In this document: positions 40,693 through 51,448 of the stretch, piece by piece
How positions within the stretch are numbered: position 1 is the stretch's first letter
How the letters are laid out: every line of letters begins with the position of its first letter
Notes under the pieces: model-generated
Databases searched by the model: none
What the model was told of the DNA's origin: nothing
Seen by the model: only the letters and a program-made list of their open reading frames with translations
From: JAKLIH01 sp964618955
Lineage (GTDB): Bacteria > Patescibacteriota > Minisyncoccia > UBA6257 > JAKLIH01
Length of the DNA: 64,000 bases
Assembly (NCBI GenBank): GCA_964618955.1
Contig: CAZUBO010000003.1
Coordinates: forward strand, 1-64,000
Direction: 5' to 3'
Program-made: the position numbers and the translations under genes

Positions 40693-41298
40693 ATGACCAA
40701 TAAACTGAACTGGCAACTTGTGGCCGAAAAACTCCAAGATAAGAAAATAACCTTGTTTACACCAAGTATCTTTTTGGGTTTATTTAATGCATCTGAAAGC
40801 GCCAGCAAAAGCCTTTTAAACACATATACCAAAAAGGGTTTTTTCATAAAACTAAAAAATGGCTTCTATATCTCAAAGACGTCTAGCCATAATGATTTCG
40901 AGATAGCTAATAAGATATATAAGCCTTCCTATGTTTCTTTTGAAACAGCTTTGTCTTATCATAATATACTCCCTGAAACAGTATATTCTATTACTTCAGC
41001 CACTACTAAGGCTAGCAGAAGCTATATAATATTAAATAAATATTTTACTTATCATAAGATGAAAAAAGAATTGTTTTTTGGTTATGATGTTCTTAATATC
41101 AATGGTCAAACAATATGAATGGCTGATAAAGAAAAGGCTTTATTAGATTATGTTTATTTTGTCACTATGAAAAAGAAACCTGACAATGATAGATTAAATA
41201 TCAAGGACATATCGGTAATTAAAATAAAAAAATATTTAAAACAATACAATAATCCTTTATTGGAATCTAAAATTAAGAAATTATTAATAAATAAATAA
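40693..41298 (+). CDS. AbiEi-type antitoxin / regulator, module 2
   Basis: 201 aa. Winged-helix N-terminus (KSLLNTYTKKGFFIKLKNGF), then IYKPSYVSFETALSYH and MADKEKALLDYVYF, the AbiEi pattern. More distant from modules 1 and 3 than those are from each other. Its TAA overlaps the next ATG by one base (TAATG). One TGA Trp (QTI-W-MADK) and one TGG Trp (KLNWQLV). Confidence 0.85.
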
Positions 41299-42020
41299 TG
41301 ATTAATCCAGACACTATTCAATTATTAGCTACAAAATTACAAACTCGAGATATTAATATAGCTAGGGAATACATTCAAAATCTTTTTCTTTCTTTTTTCT
41401 ATGAGCAAAAAGAATCTCGAAATATCTTATTCAAGGGTGGTACAGCCTTGAGAATTGTATTTCAAAGCCCCCGTTTCTCTGAAGATCTAGATTTTTCAAC
41501 CGACAAGTTCTTTTCTTTAAAAGAAATTGAACAAATAATTATTAAAACCATAAGTAATATTGAGAATTTGGGTATTAAAACAGATATTAAGGAATCCAAA
41601 GCTACTACTGGTGGTTATTTAGGAATTATTAATTTTAAATTCCTTGAATATAATATAGATATTTATTTAGAAATTTCTTTTAGGAAAAAAGTCGGAATAA
41701 AAGGGGAAGCTGTTGTTATCAATAATTCTTTTACTCCTTCCTATGTATTAATTATCTTATCTCAAGATCAGATGATTGCCGAAAAAATTCAAGCCACACT
41801 TACCAGACAAAAACCTAGGGATTTTTTTGATATCTACTTTCTTTTACGGGGAAACATGATTACTGCAGTTAATAAAGCATCTCTTAAATCAATCAGAGAT
41901 ACTATTAAAAAAACAAAAGTTAACTTTAGTAATGAACTTAAAACATTTCTTCCAGTTCGCCAACATCTAGTTATCAAAGACTTCAAAAACAACTTGTTAA
42001 AAGAAATGGATAGAATTTAA
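41298..42020 (+). CDS. AbiEii-type nucleotidyltransferase toxin, module 2
   Basis: 240 aa. LFKGGTALRIVF and SPRFSEDLDFSTDKF hold the intact GG[T]xLR and DLD catalytic motifs; DQMIAEKIQATLTRQKPRDF is the C-terminal family signature. Expected to add nucleotides to tRNA or another target when unneutralised. Translationally coupled to its antitoxin. Confidence 0.87.
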   Translation: MINPDTIQLLATKLQTRDINIAREYIQNLFLSFFYEQKESRNILFKGGTALRIVFQSPRFSEDLDFSTDKFFSLKEIEQIIIKTISNIENLGIKTDIKESKATTGGYLGIINFKFLEYNIDIYLEISFRKKVGIKGEAVVINNSFTPSYVLIILSQDQMIAEKIQATLTRQKPRDFFDIYFLLRGNMITAVNKASLKSIRDTIKKTKVNFSNELKTFLPVRQHLVIKDFKNNLLKEMDRI

Positions 42021-42152
42021 ATTAATATCTTAGTGTTATTTTATATTGCGCAATGCGAACATTTGACAAAAACTACAAAGTTTGCTATATTGTATGTAAT
42101 CAATCATGTTATTTACGCTTTTTAGTAAATAGCATGCATAAAACGTATAATA

Positions 42153-42773
42153 ATGGTAAAAATACTAGATTTTATCAAAAAATTAAGCAAAATCATCGTC
42201 TTTTCTAAAAAGGATTTAGAGAAGATGTTTTCAAATATCTATCCAGCCAGATTAACCGAATGACAAAACAAGGGTTATATCAAGAAGATAACTAATAATT
42301 TTTATATTATTTCTGATTTAGAGATTAACGAAAACTCAATGTTTTTAATTGCTAACAAGATTTATGAGCCAGCCTACATTTCCGTAGAAACGGCATTGAG
42401 TTATTATGGAATTATTCCTGAACAAGTTTTTAGTATCGTATCTTTAACAACTAATAGAAGCAAAACCTTTGACACTCCTTTAGGGAAGTTTTTTTATAAA
42501 ACTATTCCTTTTGATCTTTTTTTCGGTTATGAGACTATAAAATACAAAGATTTTAATTTTAAGATTGCTGATAAAGAAAAGGCTATTCTAGACTACATGT
42601 ATTTACATCGACATCTTAAAACAATAGTTGATTTTGAATCTGTAAGATTTAATATTTCTGATCTTAAGTCTAGTATTAACAAAGATAAGATCTTGTTCTA
42701 TTTGTCTAAGTATAGAAGCAAGGCCTTTGTTAAAACCATTAATAAATTACTAAAATATATTTATCATGCTTAG
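42153..42773 (+). CDS. AbiEi-type antitoxin / regulator, module 3
   Basis: 206 aa, the same length as module 1 and similar throughout: ARLTE-W-QNKGYIKKITNNFY, IYEPAYISVETALSYYG, KIADKEKAILDYMYLHRH. One TGA Trp. It overlaps the toxin gene by 8 bp exactly as in module 1, pointing to duplication of the whole module. Confidence 0.87.
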
Positions 42774-43542
42774 TCTAGATTCTATTGTAAAAAATTACCC
42801 TGAAAATCTAAGAGCTTTTAAGAAGAATATAATTAGAGAATATTTACAATACAAGATATTGTATCATATCTTTAATTCTCCTTTTTCTAATAAATTATCT
42901 TTTATTGGCGGTACCGCTCTAAGAATTGCCTATGATAATCAAAGATTCTCTGAAGATCTTGATTTTGATAATTTTGGTCTATCCATTACTGATTTTGAAA
43001 GTTTAATTGACTTTGTACAGAAGAAGTTAACTCAAGAAGGTTTTGATATTGAATTTAAAGTTACTAATAAGGGTGCTTTTAGGGCTGATATTAAATTCAA
43101 ATCCATTTTAGAATTCTACGGTATTGCTGTTATGGAAACCGAAAAATTACTTATCCAAGTTGATACCGCTCCTCATAATTTTGTTTATCAGGCTCAAGAG
43201 CATATACTTAACAAGTTCGATGTCTTTTCAATAATCTTAACAACCCCACCAGATATTCTTTTGTCTCAGAAAATCAGAGCTTTTTTTGAAAGAAAAAGAA
43301 CATTAGGTAGAGATATTTTTGATATAATATTCCTTTCGTCCAAAACCAAACCCAACTATGATTATTTAAAAGATAAATTGAACATTGACAATAGTAAAGA
43401 TCTCAAATCTAGAATTTCCAAATTTGTATCAACTCTTGATATTAAAACTCTTAAACAAGATTTAAGATATATGCTTTTTAACGAAAATAGTGTTAACCAA
43501 ATTGATACTTTCGTTGAACATATTGATAAACTTAACTTCTAA
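42766..43542 (+). CDS. AbiEii-type nucleotidyltransferase toxin, module 3
   Basis: 258 aa. FIGGTALRIAYDNQ and RFSEDLDFDNFG are intact, in contrast to the otherwise closely similar module 1 protein. Also LLIQVDTAPHNF and LLSQKIRAFFERKRTLGRDI. Probably an active toxin. Confidence 0.88.
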   Translation: MLSLDSIVKNYPENLRAFKKNIIREYLQYKILYHIFNSPFSNKLSFIGGTALRIAYDNQRFSEDLDFDNFGLSITDFESLIDFVQKKLTQEGFDIEFKVTNKGAFRADIKFKSILEFYGIAVMETEKLLIQVDTAPHNFVYQAQEHILNKFDVFSIILTTPPDILLSQKIRAFFERKRTLGRDIFDIIFLSSKTKPNYDYLKDKLNIDNSKDLKSRISKFVSTLDIKTLKQDLRYMLFNENSVNQIDTFVEHIDKLNF

Positions 43543-43555
43543 TATTGAGTTTGTT

Positions 43556-43603
43556 AAAATCAACAGTTACCCTGTTGACTTTTTTCATTTTATTGTATAA
43601 AAT
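43556..43603 (+). promoter_or_regulatory. Terminator of AbiE module 3 overlapping the next promoter
   Basis: AAATCAACAG-TTACC-CTGTTGACTTTTTT is a terminator; its right arm supplies TTGACT (43575-43580), which with TAAAAT (43598-43603) at 17-nt spacing forms the promoter of the surface protein gene. Confidence 0.7.
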
Positions 43604-43640
43604 ATACCCAACAATTAATTATTTTAATAAACTTTTCAAT

Positions 43641-46600
43641 ATGAAGAAAACTCTTTTATTACTTCTATCTTTAGCGGTATTGCTAACTATAGGAGCTTTT
43701 GCAGTTAAAGCTGTTACCCAAAGCGGGTTTGATACTAATAGCTTTAATTTTAGCGGTGCTAATTTTAATAACTATGTTCAAGATGATGTCTATAAATACA
43801 TCTGTAAGAGTGGTGAATGTGTTTCAGTAAAACAAGCTACTCTAAAACCATCTGATGCTTACTATAATTCAAAATCTGATTGTGTCAATAAATGCGGCAA
43901 CAATCCAGCCAATGTAAATACCAGTGGTAGTGCTTCTGGTAGTTTTAACTTTAATTTTAATGGTACATATAATGCTCCAGCTCAATCTAAACCAGTTGCT
44001 AATTTAAATACTGGCAGTAATTTGAATGGTGTAAGTTTTAATGCTCCTACTATTAAACCTTCGGGAACTCCTGCTCCTAGTGCTACTGGTGGCATAGCTC
44101 CTTCTACTAATTTTGGTGGTGTAAATTTTAAAGACACTACGGTTAAGACTCCCGGAGTTGCCCAGAGTTCTTTATTTGGAACCGATGTAAAATACAATCC
44201 TAGTACTAGCCTTACTCCTCAAGGGGGCGCAGCTGGTGAAGGGAATAAAGTTACATTCTTTGGAAGCTTATTGCAAAAATTTGGTATTACTGGTGCTAAG
44301 ACCGACACCATAACTCCCCAAGATAGTAAAATTCCTCCGAAAGAAGATGATAATGGCGAGGGTGAAGTTACTGGTGATATCGCTTTTACTTATTCACCGG
44401 AAAAGATTTATGGTAAAGGCGAAGCTATAAAAATTAAGATAATTAAACCAACCAATATTTCTGCTTATGATAGTTTTTGATATGATTTATCAGTTGATTG
44501 AAAAAATACCCCTGAAGATAAGTCTGATGATATATTAAAAGAAGCCAATGAAATTACCAAATCAGAATTTGAAATTAAAACCGATGGCTATTATAGAATA
44601 GAACTAACTATTAAAGGTTTTAAAGCTGGCAAGACTCAATCCTTAGACAAATGGACAACTTCCAAAACAGTAGTTTTGGAATATAATGAGGTTAAAAAAG
44701 CTGGAACTGAAACTATAAAGAATGACTGTTGGCTAGATATTACTGGTTTTAAACCAAGTATTAACAATAAGATTGGTTTTACTGCTGATAAGCCTGAGGC
44801 TGTCACTGTTGACTTTAAATTAAATTGTACTAGCTACGATGCTAAGTATTTCGATGTCAGACCAATAAGCGTTAGTGCCTATATCGACGTTCCGGCACTA
44901 AGAACTATTGATAAGGATATTTTTGCTTGTGAAACTAAAACTATTTCTGGTGATACAATTTACAAGACAACCGATACTTATACCGTAACTTGTTCAAAAG
45001 AAAAAGTTACCGAAGCTTTAAAGAAAGAAAGTGCCGAAGATACTCGTAATAGATTCTTAATGGTAGATATGTATTATATGACTAATAAACACACTAATAC
45101 CCATAATGGCGAAGCTTATTCTGCTAGATTTATTTCTACCAAAGATAAGATATCAATGCCAAAACCAATAACTAATCCTGGAGAACCAGGCGATAAACCT
45201 GATGATACAAAACCATCTGAAACTGATGGTAGAGAAATGAAAATAGAAGCAATAGTTACTCCTGGAAAAGATAGAACTTTTGAGACCTGTAAAGGCGGTA
45301 AAGTAAAAGTTGTATGATCTTCAAAGGGTTACGATAGTTGTAGCATTAGCTCTGATACTTTAGTATATATCGATGGTAGTGGCAAAGAAGGTACAAAAGA
45401 TTTTAATGTAGGTAAAAATACCAAAGATGATGTTGTCAGTAATAAAATAAAATTAATTTGTACCTATCTTAAAGATAACAAACCAACAAAAGACGAAAAG
45501 ATTGTTCAGATAAATACTCCAGAGTGTGAAGGCACTCAACCTCCAGCTAGCGAAGAACAAGCCGGTACTATAAAAGAGAAATGCGATAAAAATAAATGTT
45601 CTGCTACTTTTAGTTTAGATGATAAGGCGGTTTTAAAGATGAATGATAAAAAAGTTTTAAATGCTAGTGCATTAAAATTTGGTGTTAATCTTTCAGGAAC
45701 TACTTGTGATCTAGGTATTTTCCAAAAGACTTTTGCTCGTATTAAAATTGATGGCAAGATTGTTCAAGATATAACAATCCCTGCTAATACCAAGGCTAGA
45801 GAATACACTATTGGTAATGTTTGAACTCAACTTTCCGAACAAACCAGAAAGAATATTGAAAATACTTTAGCAAAATATGATGGGGCTAAAATTAAAGTAG
45901 AATTAGAAGCTTGAAGTACTTTCGATGAGACTAAAGGAAAAACTTGAAATTGCAACTGAAGTTCAATATCAAAAGAGATTACTTTTGTAAAAGGAGGATT
46001 AAAGAATAATTCTGGTTCCGGAGAAACCGAGTTATCTTCAATAGAAAAATGTAAAAAACAATGCGATGATGATGCTAATAATCCATCAATTTCAGAGAAA
46101 TATTTAATATTAATGTATGGTGGTAAAAGTAAGAATGAGGCTCGTCAGAATTGTATCGCCAAATGTGAAGGCAAGCCTATCCCTTATCCTTCTGATAGTA
46201 ACACCGAAACATTTAAACCTGTTAAATCTGGTGGCATAACTAGCGGTACTAATGTTGGTATGTGCGCTACTGGCTATCCAAAATTTGTTTATGGTACTCT
46301 TCATACCCCAGACAATAGTTATGGTATTGCTGCTGTGCAAATTGATTATAGTGGTTGTTGTTTTAAAGACTTAGTTAGAGGCTATGGAGTAAAATATCAA
46401 AACAATCCTTCATCTATAAAAGTTACAAGCTTAAATAGCAAGGGAGCAGTTGACACTAGGGCTTATTTCGGCACTGATAGTACTGGTAATGTAACTTATG
46501 AAGCTAACACTACTCTTTGTATTGGCGATGCTAAAAAGATCGGTAATTCTTGTGAAAGATATTGTATATATTCCAATAGTAACGGAAAAACAACTGAAAA

Positions 46601-46982
46601 CTGTAATTTTGATACTAATTATCAAAATTCATGTCCAACAAATTATCCAATAGTAGAATATGGTACTTTATCAAATGGAGGTACATGTGTTAAAACTGAT
46701 TTTAGCAAATGTCAAATTCAAGGAAAAGGAGTAACTGGATCGGTAATTTTAAGCGATTCTCCAGTAGGAGCCTTAGAGGCTTACAACAAAGACAAAACCT
46801 ATTGTTTGTTAACATTAACTAAGGTATATTCAAAGACAAATATCACAGCTTGATTCTATAATCAGCCTCAATTACATTGCGAATATACTAATATTGATGG
46901 TAAACTTTCACGTTCCTGCTTTAACATACACACGTGTAATATGGAGCAATCAGATGGTACCGGTGGCGGTGGATTTAATTAA
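43641..46982 (+). CDS. Large secreted Cys-rich surface protein
   Basis: 1113 aa. Signal peptide MKKTLLLLLSLAVLLTIGAF to about VKA. An N-terminal Cys domain (YKYICKSGECVSVKQ, SDCVNKCGNN) and Asn/Ser/Thr-rich linker match the paralog at 20363. Several beta domains follow, many with Cys pairs (CETKTISGDTIYKTTDTYTV; CKKQCDDDANNP, ARQNCIAKCEGKP, CCFKDLVRGYG), ending in a Gly-rich tail. At least nine TGAs are Trp, breaking a standard-code reading into five or more pieces. Probably disulfide-stabilised and displayed outside the cell. No family recognised. Confidence 0.78.
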
Positions 46983-47000
46983 AAATATTATGTATTTTTA

Positions 47001-47031
47001 CAACCATCCTCATTTGAGGGTGGTTGTTTTA
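47001..47031 (+). terminator. Intrinsic terminator
   Basis: CAACCATCCTC-ATTT-GAGGGTGGTTG then TTTT. Confidence 0.85.
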
Positions 47032-47080
47032 ATTCAAACTTTATGATAAATTAAAGTTATTAATAATTTAAACTAATATT

Positions 47081-47299
47081 ATGAAACAATACAAAATAAT
47101 TCAACAACGTGATAAATGCGTTGGCTGTGGTCATTGTCAAATGTTATGTCCAGAGAATTGAGAAATGGACGATGAAGATTTTTTAGCCAAGCCTAAAAAA
47201 ACAATTATTGATGAAACTGAATATCCTAAAAATCAAGAAGTTGCTGAAGGTTGCCCAACACAATGTATTCAAATAGAAGAAATTAAAGAAAATATTTAA
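47081..47299 (+). CDS. Ferredoxin, single 4Fe-4S cluster
   Basis: 72 aa. KCVGCGHCQMLCPEN-W-EMDDEDF gives C-x2-C-x2-C-x3-CP, with the fourth ligand pattern in AEGCPTQCIQIEE. Small ferredoxins of this type have a conserved Trp after PEN, encoded here by TGA. A standard-code reading would truncate the gene at 27 residues. Electron carrier; partner unknown. Confidence 0.9.
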
Positions 47300-47362
47300 T
47301 TTCTATTATCTTGACCATATATTCTGTAAAAGGGTGTTTTTATTTAGATGCAATTTAACTAG

Positions 47363-47392
47363 CAAGGGGTTGAACCCAACCCCTTGTTTTTT
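47363..47392 (+). terminator. Terminator of an orphan unit
   Basis: CAAGGGGTT-GAACCC-AACCCCTTG then TTTTTT. No gene ends just before it; TTGACC at 47311 could be a promoter element for a ~70-nt transcript. Confidence 0.75.
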
Positions 47393-47500
47393 ATTAATTC
47401 TATGTTAGTATATTACCGTTCTAAATTTGTTCTTAATTAAATGAAAGGAGGTCCATCCAGGTCTAACCAACAAAGGGGGTAATCCAGCCCCCTTGTTTTA
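47388..47500 (+). ncRNA. Candidate ~100-nt transcript with SD-like sequence
   Basis: TTGTTT, 16 nt, TAGTAT may be a promoter overlapping the previous T run. It is followed by AAATGAAAGGAGGTCC and a second strong terminator (AAGGGGG/CCCCCTT, 47473-47494, then GTTTTA). The only ORF is 13 codons (MKGGPSRSNQQRG) starting before the SD-like sequence. Tandem terminators around a gene-free unit suggest a small RNA. Confidence 0.4.
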
Positions 47501-47576
47501 TTAAAGAAGCTGCTTGATTAATTCTTGATTCTTTGTTATTCTATTACTATACTTTAAATATTCTAAACTATATACT

Positions 47577-48305
47577 ATGAATGATAAGAAATTTTTACAA
47601 ATACCAGCAACTATCTTAGGAAGTTGTCTCATTCTCTGTGTTTTAATCCTTGGAAGTTTTATGTATAAGATTCAAGCGTTAAACAACACCCTAACTGTTA
47701 CTGGCTCAGCTCGTCAAAAGGTAGTGTCTGATACTGGCAAGTTAGTTGGTAGATTTACAAGAACTGTTAGCATTAATGAATTAAAAACTGGCTATCAATT
47801 AATGAAGTCTGATAATACTAAGGTATTGAATTTTTTTAAATCCCAAGGAATTAATGTTGAAGATATCAAGATTTCCCCAGTATTTCAAAGTGAGATTTGA
47901 AAACAAAATGAATATGATGACCGTCCCAAGCAATATACCTTGCAACAAACTGTTGAAATCAACTTAAATAATGTTCAAAAAATAGAAGCAATCTCAAAAG
48001 ATTTTTCTAAACTTATTGACCAAGATGTTCTTTTCTCTCTAGATAGAGCAGAATATTTTTATTCTAAACTGCCTGAGGCTAGAATTTCAATGCTTTCTGA
48101 TGCCATTAAAGATGCCAAAGCCAGAGCCGAGAAGATCGCAAATTCTTCTGGAAAAAGAGTTGGTGTTATCAAGTCTGCTTCTATGGGTGTAGTTCAAGTT
48201 CTATCACCTAATTCCGTAGATGTCTCCGACTATGGTACTTACGATACTTCTACAATCAATAAAGAGATTATGGTAACTGTTAGGGCTTTATTTACTATTA
48301 GATAA
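47577..48305 (+). CDS. SIMPL (DUF541) domain protein, membrane-anchored
   Basis: 242 aa. N-terminal membrane segment (ATILGSCLILCVLILGSFMY), then the SIMPL pattern: LTVTGSARQKVVSDTGKL, INVEDIKISPVF, Y-T-L-Q-Q-T-V-E-I, DAIKDAKARAEKIANSSGKRVG, and IMVTVRALFTI. One TGA (SEI-W-KQNEY) joins the halves. Function of SIMPL proteins is poorly known (signalling-like or periplasmic chaperone roles). Confidence 0.88.
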
Positions 48306-48308
48306 TAC

Positions 48309-48340
48309 AAAAATCGAACAACTAATTTGTTCGATTTTTA
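48309..48340. terminator. Intrinsic terminator between converging genes
   Basis: AAAAATCGAACA-ACTAAT-TTGTTCGATTTTT; stem with T runs on both strands, serving the SIMPL gene and the minus-strand gene ending at 48342. Confidence 0.85.
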
Positions 48341-48341
48341 A

Positions 48342-49550
48342 TTAAATTAATTTTTGTTTTTCGGCTCAATCTATAAATTTTTGAGGATTCTTAAATTTAA
48401 TATCTTCGGTAACCAATTTCTTAGTTATAGAACTAATTAATGACACGGTAATTGATTTGTCTTTGTTTATTTGGACTTCCATTATTATATTCTCGTTTCG
48501 GTTTTTAATATTAAAAATATTTACCGCCAGATTTATCTTGCTATTTATTTTTCATTCATTAGTTAATGGTTCTTTTGACAACTGTGCTTGTACTCACTCG
48601 TTGAATGTCTTGAAATTATTAAATTTAGTCATCTTACTATCATTTTCAATTAAAGTTATTTCTTCATCACCAGTTCCGTTATTATTAAATAAATAATTAT
48701 ATTTATCATCTTGTTTGTTTTGAGCGTTTAAATCTTTAATAAGAGATTCAATAGTTTCAATTGTAATCTTGTATTTTTTATCGAAATCGTCTATAGGTTC
48801 TTTTATTTCATACCCTGATTGCAAAAACCTTTCCTCTTGATTGAGCATACAATCGAGTTGTTTAATAGTCATTTCAAAATCATAACACAAAATTTCATTT
48901 TCATGGCCATTAAACATTGTATCTAAAACAAATATACCATCTACACTAATGCATGGAATAATACAGTCGCTATCGGCCGATAATCTATTTATGGCCTGTA
49001 TTTTTTCTTTTATTACTTGTCATTGTTCTTTAGAAAAGAAATCATCTTCAAAGAGTTCAAGTCAATTTAAAAATTCCATAACAGCTTCAAAATCATTAAA
49101 ATTATGTATTTCTGGATTGAGATAATTGTCGCCATTATATACCGATATTAATATTGTTTTATCAAACGAAATAGCAAGGGTTTTTTCAACACCTTTTATT
49201 TTAAAACGATCATTAATTGTTTTTATGGCTGAATTTAATTCTTCTCGATCATCTAAAGATAGCTCATTTTCAATATTTACCGTTTGTTTTAAGCAAGAAT
49301 CAAGCTCATTTTCCCAAGAAGCTATTCATTCTAAAATTTCTTTTTCACTGTGTTTTAAAGAAAATTTTTCATCTTTTTTTGTTGTCACTATTCTTTTTGT
49401 ATTTAATATATCAATAATTAAACTACCTCCGGCCGGTATATTATGACTTTTATACATTGATGCTATTGTTTTGTATTTCACATTAAAATTTTTTAATTTT
49501 GCGATGATTTCTTTAGATGGTTCTTGTGGTGGTATATTATGATTTCTCAT
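48342..49550 (-). CDS. Hypothetical 402-aa protein
   Basis: One frame runs from 49550 to TAA at 48342 through several TGA codons (EILE-W-IASW, EFLN-W-LELF, KEQ-W-QVIKE, NE-W-VQAQL, FID-W-AEK). Soluble, acidic, mostly helical; starts MRNHNIPPQEPSKEI and contains a Gly-rich turn (SHNIPAGGSLIIDI). No recognised domain. It stands alone and uses no SD. A few shadow frames on the opposite strand are not convincing. Confidence 0.8.
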
Positions 49551-49670
49551 ATTCTTAATTTAATATTATACCAATATTATAGCACAAAAATCATTTTAAT
49601 CAAATTAAATATATATTTGCTTTTTTGACAAATATTTGATATATTTTAGATATTAATAAAAAACTAAAAA

Positions 49671-50642
49671 ATGTTTATGTTGAAAATTCTAACTGACAGA
49701 AAACATCAATTGATTCTAGGAGTTTTAGCTGTAATTATTCTTGGTTCTATTTTAACCCAGGGATTTACAAACTTTACTCTAGCATCAAAAAATGCAATAG
49801 CTCAAAAGGGAATTGCTTTTATTACTGAACAAGTCAAAAAGCAAAATCCTAGCGCTAAGATTGTTTTAGGAGAAGTTGAAAAGTATCATGGTATGATCAA
49901 AGCTAACGTTGATATCGATGGTGAAAAAATAGAACTATACTTAACTATTGATGGCAAAATTGCTTTTGTTCAACCAATAATTATTGATAAAACAGTTACT
50001 GCCAAAGAAGCTGCTAAAAAAGCAGTTAAGAGAGACAAGGTGGATGTAAAATTATTCACTATGTCCTATTGTCCTTTTGGCAATGAAGCTGAAAACGCTA
50101 TGCTTCCCGTTGAAGCCCTTCTAAGAAATGATGTTGAGATTGAACCCCATTATGTTATTTATTCAAATTATCCTTCCAAAGCCGAACAGGCTGGCTACTG
50201 CTGAGACGCTGCTGGCAAATACTGCTCCATGCATGGTATTAATGAATTACGTCAGGATGTTAGAGAATTATGTATATACAAATACAATAAAACTAGCTAT
50301 TGAGATTATATTAAGCTAGTTAATGCTAATTGTACGGTTGACAATATTGAGTCTTGCTGGAAAAAACCAGCTACTACCTTAAAAATCGATATTGCTAAGA
50401 TCGAAACCTGTCTTAAATCCGAAGGTTTAAAGATCTTGGCTGATGAAAAAGCTCTTAATGACAAATATACCGTTCAGGGCTCTCCAATGTTGTTAATCAA
50501 CGAAGCCGAATATGAAGGAGATAGAAGCTCTGAGGGATATAAAGCTGGTATTTGTGGTGGTTTCAAAAAACAGCCAAAATCCTGTTCTCAGAAGTTAACA
50601 ATTACTGATTCTAAACCCATACCTGCTGGTTCTTGTAAATAG
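49671..50642 (+). CDS. Secreted/membrane-anchored thioredoxin-fold protein
   Basis: 323 aa. N-terminal membrane segment (LILGVLAVIILGSILTQGF), a ~90-residue beta domain, then a thioredoxin-like domain starting VDVKLFTMSYCPFGNEAENA. The CPFG site has one Cys instead of CxxC. Further Cys (GYC-W-DAAGKYCS, NCTVDN, SCWKK, GICGG) could form disulfides. QGSPMLLINEAEYEGDRSSE is the cis-Pro loop. Three TGA-coded Trp. Probable disulfide-related role outside the cell. Confidence 0.78.
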
Positions 50643-50656
50643 AATTTAAATTAAAT

Positions 50657-50686
50657 ACCTGACAATTTTGTCAGGTATTTTTTATT
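50657..50686 (+). terminator. Intrinsic terminator
   Basis: ATACCTGACA-ATTTT-GTCAGGTATTTTTT. Confidence 0.85.
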
Positions 50687-50778
50687 AAAATTATTTTTTT
50701 AGAAAATATTTTTAAAACACTTGATTTTTTTAAAAAAATATTCTATACTAATATTATATAAATATTTAAAAAATTAAA

Positions 50779-51108
50779 ATGATAATTATGTTAACATTTT
50801 TTGCACTTTTAATTCTATGATTTCTTTTCTTTATCTATAATAAATTTAATATTGTTGCTTTGAAAGATTACTTACTATTTTTTTATAAGATAAATCTTAA
50901 TAATCTTGAAAGGGCCAATATTATTTTAATTTTATTAGATTTTTTGCTTGTTTTAACTTTTGTTATTTTTTTGATAGTTAAGATTGTTGATTGTAAAAAA
51001 TCAACCCAAAAGATTATTAAAAAACCTGTTGCTAAGAAGAAAACAGTCCGTAAGGTTAAAAAAACAGCTACTACTAACAAGAAGAAGGAAGCTACTAAAA
51101 ATAAATAA
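50779..51108 (+). CDS. Two-TM protein with Lys/Thr-rich tail
   Basis: 109 aa. Start at 50779 gives MIIMLTFFALLIL-W-FLFFIY; second segment IILILLDFLLVLTFVIFLIV; then a very basic tail (KKPVAKKKTVRKVKKTATT), likely cytoplasmic and possibly nucleic-acid or membrane-surface binding. One TGA Trp inside the first segment. No family recognised. Confidence 0.68.
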
Positions 51109-51118
51109 TTACATATTT

Positions 51119-51143
51119 AAAATGCCTTAAACGGCATTTTAAA
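51119..51143 (+). terminator. Weak intrinsic terminator
   Basis: AAAATGCC-TTAAAC-GGCATTTT; short T run. TTGACA of the next promoter begins at about 51145. Confidence 0.6.
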
Positions 51144-51186
51144 TTGACAAATATATTGTTCTTTGCTAAAGTATAGCCATTAATAT

Positions 51187-51447
51187 ATGATAAATATGAA
51201 AAGTATGAAAAACTTAAAAGATGATTTCGATCACCATATTGTAGGTATTACTACGGTTAGTGAACGCGGTCAGATCGTTATTCCCAAGAATATTCGCGAT
51301 CAATTAAAAATTGATAAAGGTAGTCAATTTCTAATGATTTTTAATGGTGATGGCTTGATGCTAGTAACCCTCGAATCAATGAGAAAACTATCCAATCATT
51401 TGTCCAAAGAAATTAAAAAAGTTAATAAACTTATTAAAAGAAACTAA
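51187..51447 (+). CDS. AbrB/MazE-family DNA-binding regulator
   Basis: 86 aa. ITTVSERGQIVIPKNIRDQL followed by KGSQFLMIFNGDGLMLVTLE is the SpoVT/AbrB swapped-hairpin fold. It starts the second exporter operon, and its stop is one base before the HlyD start, so it probably regulates that operon. An alternative start is the ATG at 51196. Confidence 0.85.
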   Translation: MINMKSMKNLKDDFDHHIVGITTVSERGQIVIPKNIRDQLKIDKGSQFLMIFNGDGLMLVTLESMRKLSNHLSKEIKKVNKLIKRN

Positions 51448-51448
51448 T

